Source of the DNA: Bacillus sp. J33
GTDB taxonomy: Bacteria; Bacillota; Bacilli; Bacillales; Cytobacillaceae
Assembly (NCBI RefSeq): GCF_000518885.1
Contig: NZ_JAEL01000063.1
Span: 1-32,682, forward strand
Reading direction: 5' to 3'
DNA: 32,682 nt
Shown in pieces: positions 1 to 9,086 of the stretch. A program made the position numbers and the translations under genes. The first letter of the stretch is position 1; every line of letters starts with the position of its first letter. The notes below the pieces were generated by a model that saw only the letters and a list, made by a program, of their open reading frames with translations, was not told where the DNA came from and did not search any database.

Positions 1-249
1 TTTTATTTTAGCCTCAGGATCTTCCGGAGAGGTCCTGGGTCTGCCTTGACCTGGTCCTTTTGCTTTCCCTCGTTTTTCTTCCAGCCCCTTTATCCCTTCA
101 GCCTTAAAATGTTTAACCCAGCGTCTTACCATTGAATAATTAATATCCAGCTCCTTAGCGACTGTTTCATAACCCATCCCCTCTTTTAAGTAAAGGTCTA
201 CGGCTCTTTTCTTAAATTTAACATCATATGTCTGTCTTGTTTTCCCCAT
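1..249 (-). CDS. IS3-family transposase OrfA (helix-turn-helix), partial at its C-terminus
   Basis: Reading on the reverse strand from ATG at 249 gives 83 codons without a stop, running off the window edge. The protein starts MGKTRQTYDVKFKKRAV and contains the typical OrfA helix-turn-helix (ETVAKELDINYSMVRRWVKH, roughly residues 28-47), followed by a basic, Gly/Pro-rich linker (GPGQGRPRTSPEDPEAK). This is the DNA-binding half of IS3-type transposases; the catalytic DDE half (OrfB) is normally made by programmed -1 frameshifting and would lie beyond base 1. Subgroup (IS150-like) is a guess. Whether the copy is intact cannot be seen here. Confidence 0.75.
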   Translation of the reverse strand, partial: MGKTRQTYDVKFKKRAVDLYLKEGMGYETVAKELDINYSMVRRWVKHFKAEGIKGLEEKRGKAKGPGQGRPRTSPEDPEAKIK

Positions 250-314
250 CAAAAATCCCCCCATAGTAGACAGATTAGTATGCTTTCTTTTTTCTGTCTA
301 CTATAGGGGGATCA
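1..314 (-). mobile_element. IS3-family insertion sequence, one end only (truncated by the window edge)
   Basis: The element's outer end appears to be at 314, where the reverse strand reads TGATCCCCC and continues to CTGTCTAC-complementary bases at 294; a TG-starting terminal repeat is typical of IS3-like elements. A second copy of the same motif in opposite orientation lies at 256-273, just upstream of the transposase start, so 256-311 can fold into an approximately 18-bp hairpin with one mismatch. Only the first reading frame (OrfA) is in the window. The target-site duplication cannot be checked because the other end lies outside. Confidence 0.7.
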
Positions 315-474
315 TATCAGTGTTCTCCATCCTTTTTTATAATATAATAAGATCTCGGAATGTAGGCCTCAGTCCTCCACGTTCCGTCGATGTGCTCTAA
401 GGAAATCTGCTTTGAATAAGCTTTGCAGGAACAAACTGCTTTTTTGCTTGTTCCGAAGGGAACCTCCGCTTTTC

Positions 475-978
475 TTATTCAGCATGCGCAGCACTGTGCG
501 CCAGACGGCTTGAAGCTGCCGCAGCGATAGCCCCAACAATATCATCAAGGAATGTATGGCATCTGCCGGAGCTTTTGTCGTTAAGCTCCTTCAGAATGCC
601 AGGCTTTAATTTATCAATATAGCCGAAGTTGGTAAACCCAATCGAACCATACACATTAACAATGGATAATGCCAATACTTCATCCGCTCCATACAATCCT
701 TCATCTGTTGAAATGATGGATTGAAGCGGCTCTAATAGCTTCTTTTCCTCTGCCAGCATATCAAGCTGAATGCCTGTCAAAATTGCGTTCTGGACTTCTC
801 TTTTTGACAGGACTCTTTGCACGTTTTCAACACAATCCTCCATTTTTAAATCAGGGAGATATTTTTCCTGGAGAAAGTATACCAGCTCAGCTATATCCTG
901 AATCTCTACTCCTCTTTCATGGAGCCATTTGCGCGCTGTTTGCTCTGTGACACTTACTGCTTTTTCTTCTTCATTCAT
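475..978 (-). CDS. yutG: YutG, phosphatidylglycerophosphatase A superfamily protein
   Basis: Matches the Bacillus YutG family, a small PgpA-fold protein. The diagnostic segments are STDEGLYGADE (residues about 90-100), the region ending SIGFTNFGYIDKL, and HTFLDDIVGA near residues 141-150, whose acidic pair (D145, D146) resembles the metal-binding end of PgpA. Unlike proteobacterial PgpA it lacks clear membrane helices. By fold it may dephosphorylate phosphatidylglycerophosphate, but the enzymatic role of YutG is not settled. Start: ATG at 978 has AAAGGTG about 6-7 bases upstream; a GTG at 987 lies inside that ribosome binding site and is rejected. Product about 167 aa. It sits divergent to yutH as in B. 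subtilis, and its 3' end faces the insertion sequence. Confidence 0.8.
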   Translation of the reverse strand: MNEEEKAVSVTEQTARKWLHERGVEIQDIAELVYFLQEKYLPDLKMEDCVENVQRVLSKREVQNAILTGIQLDMLAEEKKLLEPLQSIISTDEGLYGADEVLALSIVNVYGSIGFTNFGYIDKLKPGILKELNDKSSGRCHTFLDDIVGAIAAAASSRLAHSAAHAE

Positions 979-1171
979 TGGCTTCACCTTTTTCTTTTTA
1001 TTTTCCCTATGTATATACCTTTTTTTGAAAAATTATGCCCGCTGAGGATTAATCCGATATTTCTTTTAACATCATCTCCATGGTACAAACTCTTATTCAG
1101 GAAAACAACAAGTTTTGTCACTCTCTTTCATATATATTCCATAAGGACCAATTCCCAAAGAGGTGGTAATA

Positions 1172-2179
1172 GTGTTTACAAAGTTGCTTAAGGAGCAATT
1201 TGGCATAGAGGCGGAAAGTACGATGCGAATCGGAAAGTATGATGCATGCCGTAAACAGGGACAGCTGTATTTACTTGTGCCTGCTGGGCATGTAGCTGAA
1301 GAAGAGCTCGAGGAACTGGAGAAAATGGCGGAGCACCTAAGGACAAATGGTGATCGAAATATAAGTACTTTCTTAAAAACGAAAGAGGGCAAGCGGTATA
1401 TCGATTGGAATGACAGCCGCTTTTGTGTTTTAGTCAATCAGCATGCCCAAAACCGAAAGATAAATAAGTTTGGCCGAAAGCTGGCCAAATTCCATTATAG
1501 GGGCAGGACCATTTCCTTTCCGGTGAAAAAGACGAGCAGGATTGGCCAGTGGAAGCAGATGTGGGAGCAGCGGCTGGATCAGATGGAGAAGGTTTGGAAT
1601 GAGATGCTTTTCCAGAATCCTGACAACGATTTCGAGCGGATGTTTTTGGAATCCTTTCCTTACTATATGGGCCTTGCTGAAAATTCGATTCAATATCTGG
1701 TTGATACAGAGCTTGATGATGAGCCTGTTATGATTGATAGCGGTACGGTTTGCCATGTCAGGTTAACATCCTCGACCTGGGGAGATTCATATTATATGAA
1801 AAATCCATTTGACTGGGTGTTTGACCATTCATCGAGAGACTTGGCCGAGTGGACGAGGGAGAAATACTTCCAAAATATTAAAACCTACCAGCCGGAATTG
1901 CGCCAATTTTTATCTGAATACCAAAGTGTAGCCCCGCTGTCTCCTTTTTCCTGGAGGCTTTACTACTCACGTCTGCTTTTCCCGCTGCATTATTTTGAGA
2001 CGATTGAGGATTACTATGTGACAGATTCTGAACAGAAGAAGCTAATGCTGCAGGAGCGGCTCCAAAAGTACCTTTGGCAGTCAGATGACCATGAACGTTT
2101 TCTTGGCAGCTTTTATGAATTTGCGGAAGTGCCTGTAAAAAAGTTTAGGATCCCGCTTCTGGATTGGATTAAGAGTTAA
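1172..2179 (+). CDS. yutH: YutH, spore coat-associated protein (CotS/kinase-like fold)
   Basis: Recognised as the YutH family of spore-former proteins, related to the CotS/aminoglycoside phosphotransferase-like coat proteins. About 335 aa with no signal peptide; the middle (around DNDFERMFLESFPYYMGLAENSIQYL) and the following VMIDSGTVCHVRL are family-typical. No complete kinase catalytic loop is evident, consistent with a structural or regulatory coat role in the mother cell. Start chosen at GTG 1172, placed 5 bases after AGAGGTGG; the in-frame GTG at 1163 overlaps that site. It is divergent from yutG and followed 77 bp later by the hydroxyacid dehydrogenase. A sporulation promoter is expected, but no convincing sigma-E match was found. 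Confidence 0.8.
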   Translation: MFTKLLKEQFGIEAESTMRIGKYDACRKQGQLYLLVPAGHVAEEELEELEKMAEHLRTNGDRNISTFLKTKEGKRYIDWNDSRFCVLVNQHAQNRKINKFGRKLAKFHYRGRTISFPVKKTSRIGQWKQMWEQRLDQMEKVWNEMLFQNPDNDFERMFLESFPYYMGLAENSIQYLVDTELDDEPVMIDSGTVCHVRLTSSTWGDSYYMKNPFDWVFDHSSRDLAEWTREKYFQNIKTYQPELRQFLSEYQSVAPLSPFSWRLYYSRLLFPLHYFETIEDYYVTDSEQKKLMLQERLQKYLWQSDDHERFLGSFYEFAEVPVKKFRIPLLDWIKS

Positions 2180-2256
2180 GTTAAAAAAGAGGAAGGGATA
2201 TCATCCGTTGCTGACGAAAGAAACATACAGCAGAGAAAGGAAAGAGGAGATGCTGT

Positions 2257-3225
2257 ATGAAGCCATATATATTTATAAGCAGAAAATTGCCAGAAGAGGC
2301 TATAGCGATTTTAAGGGAAAAGTACGATGTCCATATGTGGGATCGGGAAGATGTACCTGTTCCGTATGAAATTTTTCTGGAGGAAACGAAGAAGGCGGAT
2401 GCCCTTTTGACCATGCTCTCAGAGCCGGTAAATGAAGAGGTCCTGAAAGCAGGAAAAAAGCTGAAAATTGTAGCTAACATGGCTGTTGGTTTTGACAACA
2501 TTGATGTGGAGGCAGCATCAAGACTGGGAATTACAGTGACCAACACGCCAAATGTTTTAAATGATTCCACTGCCGATCTGACGTTTGCGCTTGTGCTTGC
2601 AGCGGCCCGCAGGATGGTGGAGGCCGCTGAGTTTGTAAAAGAAGGCAATTGGAAGAGCTGGAGTCCGCTGCTCTTGGCTGGACAGGATGTGCATCATAAA
2701 ACCATTGGCATAGTCGGCATGGGGAACATTGGTAAAACCGTAGCAAAACGGGCCGCCGGATTTGAAATGGAGATATTATACCATAACCGCTCCAGGAAAC
2801 CTGATGCCGAGCAGGAGCTGGGAGCCCAATATGTAAGCTTTGACGAATTATTGGAGCGCTCTGACTTTGTAGTCTGCCTGACTCCTTTAACAGAAGAGAC
2901 GAGAAATCTATTTAACCGGGATACTTTTAAAAAGATGAAGAACCAGGCAGTTTTTGTTAATACATCAAGGGGGCCGATTGTAAATGAACAAGATTTATAT
3001 GAAGCGCTCCAGGAGGGAGAAATAGCAGCTGCCGGTTTGGATGTATTTGCTGAAGAACCAATCGGCTCAGAACATCCGCTGCTACAGTTAAAGAATGTGG
3101 CGGCTATGCCTCATATCGGAAGTGCAAGTATGGAAACACGCTATTCCATGATGAAGCTTTGTGTGGAAAATATCGACCTTGTTCTGTCAGGGAATCCGCC
3201 TAAAAGCCCGGTTAATAAGAAGTGA
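2257..3225 (+). CDS. D-2-hydroxyacid dehydrogenase (glyoxylate/hydroxypyruvate reductase type)
   Basis: A complete 322-aa NAD(P)-dependent D-isomer-specific 2-hydroxyacid dehydrogenase. The Rossmann motif GMGNIG is at 154-159. The catalytic triad is visible as Arg238 (NTSRGP), Glu267 (DVFAEEP) and His286 (MPHIGSA). The NRSRK after the second beta strand (residues 177-181) has basic residues that often mark NADPH preference. The family reduces glyoxylate or hydroxypyruvate, or oxidises D-glycerate or gluconate; exact substrate is not decidable from sequence. The ribosome binding site is AGAGGAG, 7 bases before ATG 2257. A good terminator follows, so the gene probably forms a short unit, perhaps with yutH. 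Confidence 0.88.
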   Translation: MKPYIFISRKLPEEAIAILREKYDVHMWDREDVPVPYEIFLEETKKADALLTMLSEPVNEEVLKAGKKLKIVANMAVGFDNIDVEAASRLGITVTNTPNVLNDSTADLTFALVLAAARRMVEAAEFVKEGNWKSWSPLLLAGQDVHHKTIGIVGMGNIGKTVAKRAAGFEMEILYHNRSRKPDAEQELGAQYVSFDELLERSDFVVCLTPLTEETRNLFNRDTFKKMKNQAVFVNTSRGPIVNEQDLYEALQEGEIAAAGLDVFAEEPIGSEHPLLQLKNVAAMPHIGSASMETRYSMMKLCVENIDLVLSGNPPKSPVNKK

Positions 3226-3237
3226 ATGATTCTTAAG

Positions 3238-3262
3238 CACCCAAAAAGCTGGGTGTTTTTTA
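3238..3262 (+). terminator. Rho-independent terminator after the hydroxyacid dehydrogenase
   Basis: CACCCA (3238-3243) pairs with TGGGTG (3250-3255), immediately followed by a run of T to 3261. Confidence 0.85.
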
Positions 3263-3278
3263 AATTTTGCCTTCTGGA

Positions 3279-3440
3279 GTGGAAAATGCATTCACATTTT
3301 TTTTATGCGTTAATCAAGGATGCTTATTCAATGTCCTGCGTAACAAGTTTGTCAAAGGGATACTGCGTCAGGTGTGGACTATTGGCGGAAAGCGAGTGAC
3401 TGAAAAGGAAATCAGCAGGCAACTTTATCAGGCCTTCTGA
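3279..3440 (+). other. Possible small open frame or gene remnant in the hom leader region
   Basis: An uninterrupted frame from GTG 3279 (or TTG 3267) to TGA 3438-3440 encodes about 53-57 residues. The C-terminal part, e.g. VLRNKFVKGILRQVWTIGG and VTEKEISRQLYQAF, looks protein-like, while the N-terminal part is Phe-rich and AT-driven. No ribosome binding site precedes either start. It could be the tail of a decayed gene between the terminator and the hom promoter. I do not recognise it; it may be chance. Confidence 0.2.
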
Positions 3441-3460
3441 AAATATTTTTTAAAAATAAA

Positions 3461-3478
3461 ACCCTAATACCTTAGGGT
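3461..3478 (+). promoter_or_regulatory. Inverted repeat upstream of the hom promoter
   Basis: ACCCTAA-TACC-TTAGGGT is a perfect 7-bp inverted repeat with a 4-base loop, about 40 bp upstream of the -35 box of hom. It lacks a good U-tract (followed by GTTAAG), so it is a weak terminator at best and may be an operator. No known factor is assigned. Confidence 0.35.
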
Positions 3479-3517
3479 GTTAAGCGTTTTCATCGTAATT
3501 TTTCGGAAAATTTCCTA

Positions 3518-3546
3518 TTGTAAAAATTAACTATCAGCCATATAAT
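3518..3546 (+). promoter_or_regulatory. Sigma-A promoter of the hom-thrC-thrB operon
   Basis: TTGTAA (3518-3523), a 17-bp spacer and a perfect TATAAT (3541-3546) lie about 55 bp before the hom start. Confidence 0.75.
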
Positions 3547-3601
3547 GTCTACTATACAAATACAAGTGTACTTACATAGTGAACATTAAGGGGGAGCTAG
3601 C

Positions 3602-4900
3602 ATGGAATCAATCTCAATCGGTTTATTAGGATTAGGAACAGTTGGATCGGGTGTCGTGCAAATCATTGAGAAACATCAAGATAAGCTCATGCATCAGGTA
3701 GGGTGTCCAGTCGTTGTAAAAAAAGTTCTTGTTAAAGACTTAAATAAAGATAGAGCGGTCAAGGTTGACCAGAATCTGCTCACTTTAAATCCCGACGAAA
3801 TCTTAAATGACCATGATATAGATGTAGTAATTGAAGTAATGGGCGGAATTGAAGAAACGCGAGATCATTTAAAGAAGGCTTTAAACAGTGGAAAGCATGT
3901 AGTAACAGCGAATAAGGATCTAATGGCTGTTTACGGTCCGGAACTGCTGAATGCCGCTTCGCAAAATGGCTGTGACCTATTTTATGAAGCCAGTGTTGCC
4001 GGCGGGATTCCAATTCTAAGAGGGCTTGTAGATGGACTGGCTTCCGATAGAATTACAAAAATGATGGGAATCGTAAACGGGACAACAAACTTCATTTTGA
4101 CAAAAATGAGCAAAAACGGCAGTGCATACGACGAGGTTTTGAAGGAAGCGCAGGAGCTTGGCTATGCTGAGAGCGATCCGACAGCTGATGTAGAAGGCCT
4201 GGATGCGGCAAGAAAAATGGCCATCCTGTCAACGCTTGGCTTCTCCATGAACATTGATTTGGATGATGTAAAAGTAAAGGGCATCACGGAAATTACTGAA
4301 GAGGATCTGCAATATGGCAAGCAGCTTGGCTACACGATGAAGCTAATCGGGATTGCCCATAGGGAAGGAGAAAAGGTGGAGGTCAGTGTCCAGCCAACGC
4401 TGCTCGCCGAATCTCACCCGTTAGCATCTGTTCAGGACGAATATAACGCTGTATATGTATACGGTGAGGCTGTAGGAGAAACGATGTTCTACGGACCAGG
4501 GGCGGGCAGCCTGCCTACTGCCACTGCCGTTGTTTCCGACCTCGTTGGCGTCATGAAAAATATGCGCCTGGGTGTTAATGGGAAAAGCGCCGTTACACCA
4601 CAGTATGAGAAGAAGTTAAAAGATGCAGATGAAATTTATTCAAAGTATTTTCTGAGGCTCCATGTAAAAGATGAAGTAGGAACTTTCGCCAATATTACAT
4701 CTATCTTTTCGGAGCATCATGTCAGTTTTGAAAAGATCCTGCAGCTGCCTTTGAAAGAAAAGGGGCTTGCTGAAATCGTACTGGTTACGCACCAGGCATC
4801 TTTGCAGGATTATGAGGATATTTTAGTGAATTTAAGAGATTTGCCTGCTGTACAGAACATTAAAAGTTCGTACCGAGTGGAAGGGAGCGCGAGAGTATGA
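3602..4900 (+). CDS. hom: Homoserine dehydrogenase
   Basis: Reduces aspartate semialdehyde to homoserine with NAD(P)H, the branch point to threonine and methionine. The 432-aa protein has an N-terminal Rossmann motif (GLGTVG, residues 10-15), the ANKD segment with Lys105, the homoserine dehydrogenase signature [12 protein letters not shown] (159-170) and a C-terminal ACT regulatory domain (about 350-425, [19 protein letters not shown]). The ACT domain implies allosteric threonine feedback. GGGGGAG at 3591-3597 precedes ATG 3602. It is first in a three-gene operon and overlaps thrC by ATGA. A recognisable sigma-A promoter lies upstream; no T-box or other riboswitch is seen in the leader. Confidence 0.97.
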   Translation: MESISIGLLGLGTVGSGVVQIIEKHQDKLMHQVGCPVVVKKVLVKDLNKDRAVKVDQNLLTLNPDEILNDHDIDVVIEVMGGIEETRDHLKKALNSGKHVVTANKDLMAVYGPELLNAASQNGCDLFYEASVAGGIPILRGLVDGLASDRITKMMGIVNGTTNFILTKMSKNGSAYDEVLKEAQELGYAESDPTADVEGLDAARKMAILSTLGFSMNIDLDDVKVKGITEITEEDLQYGKQLGYTMKLIGIAHREGEKVEVSVQPTLLAESHPLASVQDEYNAVYVYGEAVGETMFYGPGAGSLPTATAVVSDLVGVMKNMRLGVNGKSAVTPQYEKKLKDADEIYSKYFLRLHVKDEVGTFANITSIFSEHHVSFEKILQLPLKEKGLAEIVLVTHQASLQDYEDILVNLRDLPAVQNIKSSYRVEGSARV

Positions 4901-5958
4901 GATGGGAAGGGCTTATAAAAACATATAAGGATTTTTTGCCGGTAAACGAAAACACACCTATGCTTACTTTAAATGAAGGGAACACTCCCTTAATCAGGCT
5001 TGATAAGCTCTCAAGAGATTGGGGCATTGATCTTTATGTCAAAACAGAAGGAGCCAATCCGACTGGTTCTTTTAAAGATAGAGGAATGGTTATGGCGGTT
5101 GCCAAAGCAAAGGAAGAAGGAAGCGATGCAATCATTTGTGCTTCAACGGGGAATACGTCTGCTGCAGCGGCTGCTTATGCAGCGAGGGCCGGCATGAGAT
5201 GCGTTGTCGTTATTCCTGAGGGCAAAATCGCCATGGGCAAGCTTGCGCAGGCTGTCATGTACGGTGCAGAGGTGGTTTCAATCGAGGGGAACTTTGACCA
5301 GGCCCTTGCCATGGTTCGGAAGATAAGTGAAACCGAACCTATTACTCTTGTAAACTCGGTAAATCCATACCGTCTTGAAGGCCAAAAGACAGCTGCCTTT
5401 GAAATCTGCGACCAGCTTGGGGGCGCCCCTGATATTCTTGCTCTCCCGGTCGGCAATGCAGGCAATATTTCTGCTTACTGGAAAGGCTTTAAAGAATATC
5501 ATGAAGCACGACAGACGGGACTTCCAAAAATGCACGGTGTTCAGGCAGAAGGAGCGGCTGCAATCGTTCATAACCGTGTGTTTGAAAATCCCGAAACAGT
5601 TGCAACAGCGATTAGAATTGGGAATCCGGCAAGCTGGCACTTAGCAAACGAGGCTTTGGCCGAATCCTGCGGGAAAATTGATGAAGTCAGCGATGAAGAA
5701 ATCCTTTGCATGTATCGCAAGCTGGCATCTTCAGAAGGAATTTTCGCTGAACCTGCTTCTTGTGCTTCTCTTGCAGGAATATACAAACAGCTCCGCAATG
5801 GCGAGATCCCGCATAAAACAAGAGTTGTGGCGATACTGACAGGCAACGGGCTCAAGGATCCGAATACAGCTATTGACTGCAGCCCTGTTAAGCCGGTTTT
5901 GCTTCCAAATGACGAAAGAGCTGTTGCCGAGCATATTAAGGGAGTCGTTCACGTATGA
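4897..5958 (+). CDS. thrC: Threonine synthase
   Basis: PLP-dependent conversion of O-phosphohomoserine to threonine. The 353-aa protein has the PLP-lysine motif [10 protein letters not shown] with Lys60, the phosphate-binding [13 protein letters not shown] (81-93) and the glycine-rich PVGNAGN loop. This length and architecture match the short bacterial threonine synthases (fold type II). ATG 4897 overlaps the hom stop as ATGA, with AAGGGAG upstream, indicating translational coupling. The downstream overlap with thrB is also ATGA. Confidence 0.96.
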   Translation: MRWEGLIKTYKDFLPVNENTPMLTLNEGNTPLIRLDKLSRDWGIDLYVKTEGANPTGSFKDRGMVMAVAKAKEEGSDAIICASTGNTSAAAAAYAARAGMRCVVVIPEGKIAMGKLAQAVMYGAEVVSIEGNFDQALAMVRKISETEPITLVNSVNPYRLEGQKTAAFEICDQLGGAPDILALPVGNAGNISAYWKGFKEYHEARQTGLPKMHGVQAEGAAAIVHNRVFENPETVATAIRIGNPASWHLANEALAESCGKIDEVSDEEILCMYRKLASSEGIFAEPASCASLAGIYKQLRNGEIPHKTRVVAILTGNGLKDPNTAIDCSPVKPVLLPNDERAVAEHIKGVVHV

Positions 5959-6899
5959 GCGAAGGTGAAATGTTTGTCATCAAAGTACCAGGCAGCACGG
6001 CAAATCTGGGGCCAGGCTTTGATTCCATCGGTCTCGCATTAAACCTATATTTAACTCTTGAAGCAGAAAGGGCTGATCACTTTGAAATGATCCCCTTATC
6101 TGCACCTTTGAGCATTTACCCTTCAGATGAATCGAATTTCATTTTTCAAGTAGCGAATGAGACGGCAAAGAAGTACGGAAGAGAGCTTCCAGGCTGTAAA
6201 GCGAGAATTTCCAGTGAAATTCCATTGACTAGAGGCCTTGGTTCAAGTGCAGCAGCCATTGTAGCCGGAATCGAATTAGCTGACGCGCTATGCGGTCTGC
6301 AATTAAGCCAGCAGGAGAAATTGGAGCTTTCTTCGCGTATGGAAGGACACCCTGATAACGCTGGAGCATCATTGCTTGGCGGGATGGTGATTGGCTGCCA
6401 GTCAGAGGAAGAGGTAAATGTGCAGTCCATTAAAAATCTGTCATTGGATATTGTAGCAGTCATACCAAAAGAAGAACTTCTCACGAAAGAATCAAGGGGC
6501 GTGCTGCCGGAATCCTGGTCCTATAAAGAGGCTGTACAAGCAGGAGCAGTAGGGAATGTCATGATAGCAGCTTTATTAAGCGGGAATTACTCTCTTGCAG
6601 GCAATATGATGAAAGCTGATTTATATCATCATCCTTACCGCAAAAAAATGGTTCCCCATTTGGCAGCTATTGAGAAAGTGGCACCTGGCCTAGGCGCTTT
6701 TGGTGTTGCCTTAAGCGGTGCAGGGCCAGCAGTTCTTTGCCTTGCAGAGGCCGGGCTTGCTCCCGCTGTGTCAGTGGGGCTGAAGGAGATCTTTCCGGAC
6801 ATGGATATTCTTTGCCTTCAAATTGACCAGAAAGGAAGCAGTGTTTTAAAAAAAAGCCTAGCTGAGGAACTGGAGCTGGAATTTGGCTATATTTACTAA
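5955..6899 (+). CDS. thrB: Homoserine kinase
   Basis: GHMP-family kinase that phosphorylates homoserine to O-phosphohomoserine. The 314-aa protein shows the N-terminal GHMP motif [18 protein letters not shown] (12-29), the ATP-binding [11 protein letters not shown] loop (90-100) and the C-terminal [12 protein letters not shown] segment. ATG 5955 overlaps the thrC stop as ATGA, with AAGGGAG 10 bases upstream; an in-frame ATG at 5970 also follows a purine-rich stretch but is too close to it. Gene order hom-thrC-thrB is that of B. subtilis. A strong bidirectional terminator follows. Confidence 0.95.
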   Translation: MSEGEMFVIKVPGSTANLGPGFDSIGLALNLYLTLEAERADHFEMIPLSAPLSIYPSDESNFIFQVANETAKKYGRELPGCKARISSEIPLTRGLGSSAAAIVAGIELADALCGLQLSQQEKLELSSRMEGHPDNAGASLLGGMVIGCQSEEEVNVQSIKNLSLDIVAVIPKEELLTKESRGVLPESWSYKEAVQAGAVGNVMIAALLSGNYSLAGNMMKADLYHHPYRKKMVPHLAAIEKVAPGLGAFGVALSGAGPAVLCLAEAGLAPAVSVGLKEIFPDMDILCLQIDQKGSSVLKKSLAEELELEFGYIY

Positions 6900-6900
6900 G

Positions 6901-6936
6901 AAAAAAAGCGATGTCTCATACAGACATCGCTTTTTG
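6901..6936. terminator. Bidirectional terminator between thrB and yutI
   Basis: GCGATGTC (6908-6915) pairs with GACATCGC (6923-6930), flanked by seven A and five T. It serves the convergent thrB (+) and yutI (-). Confidence 0.92.
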
Positions 6937-6945
6937 TAATTGGGA

Positions 6946-7185
6946 TTAAAATACTTGTTCTACTTCGACTACACCCGGTACTTCTTCCAAAAGAGCGCGC
7001 TCAATACCGGCTTTTAACGTAATAGTTGAACTTGGGCAGCTTCCGCATGCACCAAGAAGGCGCAGCTTAACAATGCCATCTTCAACATCCACTAATTCGC
7101 AGTCCCCGCCATCGCGAAGAAGGAATGGGCGTAATTTATCTAATACTTCCTGAACTTGTTCAGTCATAGTCGTTTGTTCTGCCAT
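6946..7185 (-). CDS. yutI: NifU C-terminal domain Fe-S cluster carrier (YutI)
   Basis: A 79-aa single-domain Nfu protein. The conserved [11 protein letters not shown] places the cluster-ligating CxxC at Cys47 and Cys50, preceded by the [17 protein letters not shown] region typical of the family. It is expected to carry and transfer [4Fe-4S] or [2Fe-2S] clusters in the cytoplasm. AAAGGAG stands 10 bases upstream of ATG 7185. It is divergent from yuzD across about 165 bp. With YutM and YuzB it forms a loose set of Fe-S and redox genes. Confidence 0.93.
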   Translation of the reverse strand: MAEQTTMTEQVQEVLDKLRPFLLRDGGDCELVDVEDGIVKLRLLGACGSCPSSTITLKAGIERALLEEVPGVVEVEQVF

Positions 7186-7350
7186 GTAAAATCGACTCCT
7201 TTCCTTTTATTTATTATAATCAAATCACAGCTAAAAATCTATTCCCGGAACTTAATTTCCACTCATTAGGAAAATATTTTCTTAGGTTAGCTATATGGTT
7301 ATGTTGTAAAATGGAACTAGAAAACATAAGTGCAATAGGGGGAGTTAAGC

Positions 7351-7674
7351 TTGAAAAAAGAAGTAGAGATCATTGTTTATGGTGCTGAACAGCTTTGCCC
7401 GAGCTGTGTGAACCTTCCTTCATCCAAGGAGACTTACGAATGGCTGGAAGCGGCACTGGCGCGCAAGTTTGCGGACCAGCCTTTTAATATTGTGTATGTG
7501 GATATCCACAATCCTCCTGAGGAGGCGGATAAAAAGGAATTTGCCCAGCGGGTTATTGAAGAAGATATGTTCTATCCGGTCGTTCTTATTGAGAACGAAA
7601 TTGTCGGGGAAGGCAATCCAAAGCTTAAAACAATATATGCAGAAATGGAAAAGTACGGGTATCAGGCAGTATAA
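7351..7674 (+). CDS. yuzD: YuzD, thioredoxin-fold-like disulfide protein
   Basis: A 107-aa member of the YuzD family with a CPSC motif (Cys16 and Cys19) just after the first beta strand (EVEIIVYGAEQLCPSC), as in thioredoxin-like redox proteins. The rest (YVDIHNPPEEADKKEFAQR, YPVVLIENEIVGEGNP) supports a small alpha/beta fold with the usual cis-proline-like YPVV. Substrate unknown. The start is TTG 7351, preceded by AGGGGGAG with good spacing; no ATG is available. It is monocistronic and followed by a very strong terminator. Confidence 0.88.
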   Translation: MKKEVEIIVYGAEQLCPSCVNLPSSKETYEWLEAALARKFADQPFNIVYVDIHNPPEEADKKEFAQRVIEEDMFYPVVLIENEIVGEGNPKLKTIYAEMEKYGYQAV

Positions 7675-7716
7675 TAACAAAATGAGCATCCGGGCAGGAT
7701 GCTCATTTTGTTATTT
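7673..7716. terminator. Long bidirectional terminator between yuzD and yutJ
   Basis: AATAACAAAATGAGCATCC (7673-7691) and its exact reverse complement (7697-7715) form a 19-bp stem with a 5-base loop. The stem overlaps the yuzD stop codon and ends 12 bp from the yutJ stop. Confidence 0.93.
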
Positions 7717-7727
7717 TAATATGTTTA

Positions 7728-8795
7728 TCACCCGTTATGGTATTTGTACATCCAAAGAATGCCCGATTTTAACAAACGGGCTACACGGCCGGTAATTGGA
7801 CGTTCAGCAACCAATCCAAACCCGTGCTTCTTGCCGAGAGAACCGAGAACCCCTTTAAGCTTGATGACAGGCAATGATTCAGGAAGTTCCTCACCTTTCC
7901 AGCGTTTCAATAGGATTTGTACAATTTGCTCTGCCTGGCCTTCAGCAAGCTGGGCGCTTGGCGCGTGCGGAAGGCTTGCGCAATCCCCTACTACATATAC
8001 ATGTTCGTTATCAGGCAGGTTATGATACTTGGTTAAAACCACGCGGCCTTGCTGATCTTTCTCCACATCCATTTCACGGACCACTTTACTAGGCTGGATC
8101 CCGGCAGTCCATACGATCGCATCGCAATGGATCGCTTCATCATGGTTGTAAAGAGTTTTTTCTTCCACTTTAGTGATATTTGAACGGTTGATGATTTCAA
8201 CATTATGCGATTTAAACCATTTCTCTACATAAGTGCTTAATCTCTCAGGGAATGCGGATAAAATATGCTTACCCCTGTCAAATAATTTTATCTTCAGGTC
8301 AGGACGGCTTTCATTCAATTCAGAAGCAAGTTCCACACCGCTTAGTCCTGCTCCGACAATCCCAACAACAGAACCTGGCGATAAATTGTTTAAAGCCTGG
8401 TAGGTTCTTCTGGATTTTTCAATCGTTTGGATGCTGAATGTATGTACGTCAGCTCCAGGAACGTTATGGTATTTATCCTCACAGCCAAGGCCTATTATTA
8501 TATCATCATATGAAATAGGCTCTTCGTCTTGAAGATACACCTTATTTTCCTCAATGCTGATTTTTGTAACTTCACCATATTTAATTGTTAATCTTGGATG
8601 TTCAGGGTAAGATACACGTACATGCTGATCGGAAATGGTACCGGCAGCAAGCGCGTAATATTCAGTTTTCAGGCAATGGTATGGCACGCGGTCTATTAAC
8701 GTAATGGAGACATCTTCTGGAAGCTGGTTAGGCAAAAGACGGGCAAGCACCCTCATGCCACCATAGCCGCCGCCAAGTATCACAAGATTTTTCAT
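7728..8795 (-). CDS. yutJ: Type-II NADH dehydrogenase-like flavoprotein (YutJ)
   Basis: A 355-aa pyridine nucleotide-disulfide oxidoreductase-fold protein without the redox-active CxxC. The FAD motif GGGYGG is at 8-13, the second dinucleotide motif GIVGAGLSGVELA lies in the middle, and VVGDCASLPH is the C-terminal FAD contact. The C-terminal region after about 310 is short and hydrophobic/basic (GRVARLLKSGILWMYKY), fitting peripheral membrane attachment of NDH-2-like enzymes. It would oxidise NAD(P)H and reduce a quinone or another acceptor. AAGGGG precedes ATG 8795. It is divergent from yuzB, as in B. subtilis. Confidence 0.88.
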   Translation of the reverse strand: MKNLVILGGGYGGMRVLARLLPNQLPEDVSITLIDRVPYHCLKTEYYALAAGTISDQHVRVSYPEHPRLTIKYGEVTKISIEENKVYLQDEEPISYDDIIIGLGCEDKYHNVPGADVHTFSIQTIEKSRRTYQALNNLSPGSVVGIVGAGLSGVELASELNESRPDLKIKLFDRGKHILSAFPERLSTYVEKWFKSHNVEIINRSNITKVEEKTLYNHDEAIHCDAIVWTAGIQPSKVVREMDVEKDQQGRVVLTKYHNLPDNEHVYVVGDCASLPHAPSAQLAEGQAEQIVQILLKRWKGEELPESLPVIKLKGVLGSLGKKHGFGLVAERPITGRVARLLKSGILWMYKYHNG

Positions 8796-9086
8796 AGTAT
8801 TATTCCCCTTCGTGTCCGTACTGTTTAGCAGAAGTAAGCTTTTCTCTCCGAACTTTCACTGAAACGTTTACTTATTATCAAAAAAAATAAATTAATGATA
8901 TTAATAACCTTAATCCCATAAAAAGTATAACGAAATTGTGACAAAATCACAACACATATAAGTAGGAAACTTGACAATATACGACATGAAGTGGTAAATA
9001 TGTGCACTTATATGCAGGAGTGGCATCCTTATCTTGCGGATTTCTTTTAAAAAAGGTAGCATTAACAGGGTAGAGAGGTGATAGAA

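Noticed and set aside
421-474. Terminator of yutG
   Set aside because: Short inverted repeats (GGAACAA with TTGTTCC, GTTCC with GGAAC) exist but no U-tract follows on the reverse strand; left unassigned.
919-1191. Forward frame of 90 codons across the yutG-yutH gap
   Set aside because: It is largely antisense to yutG, Phe-rich and has no ribosome binding site.
3263-3601. T-box or riboswitch in the hom leader
   Set aside because: No T-box sequence or specifier structure; the promoter TATAAT is only about 55 bp from the start, leaving too little leader.
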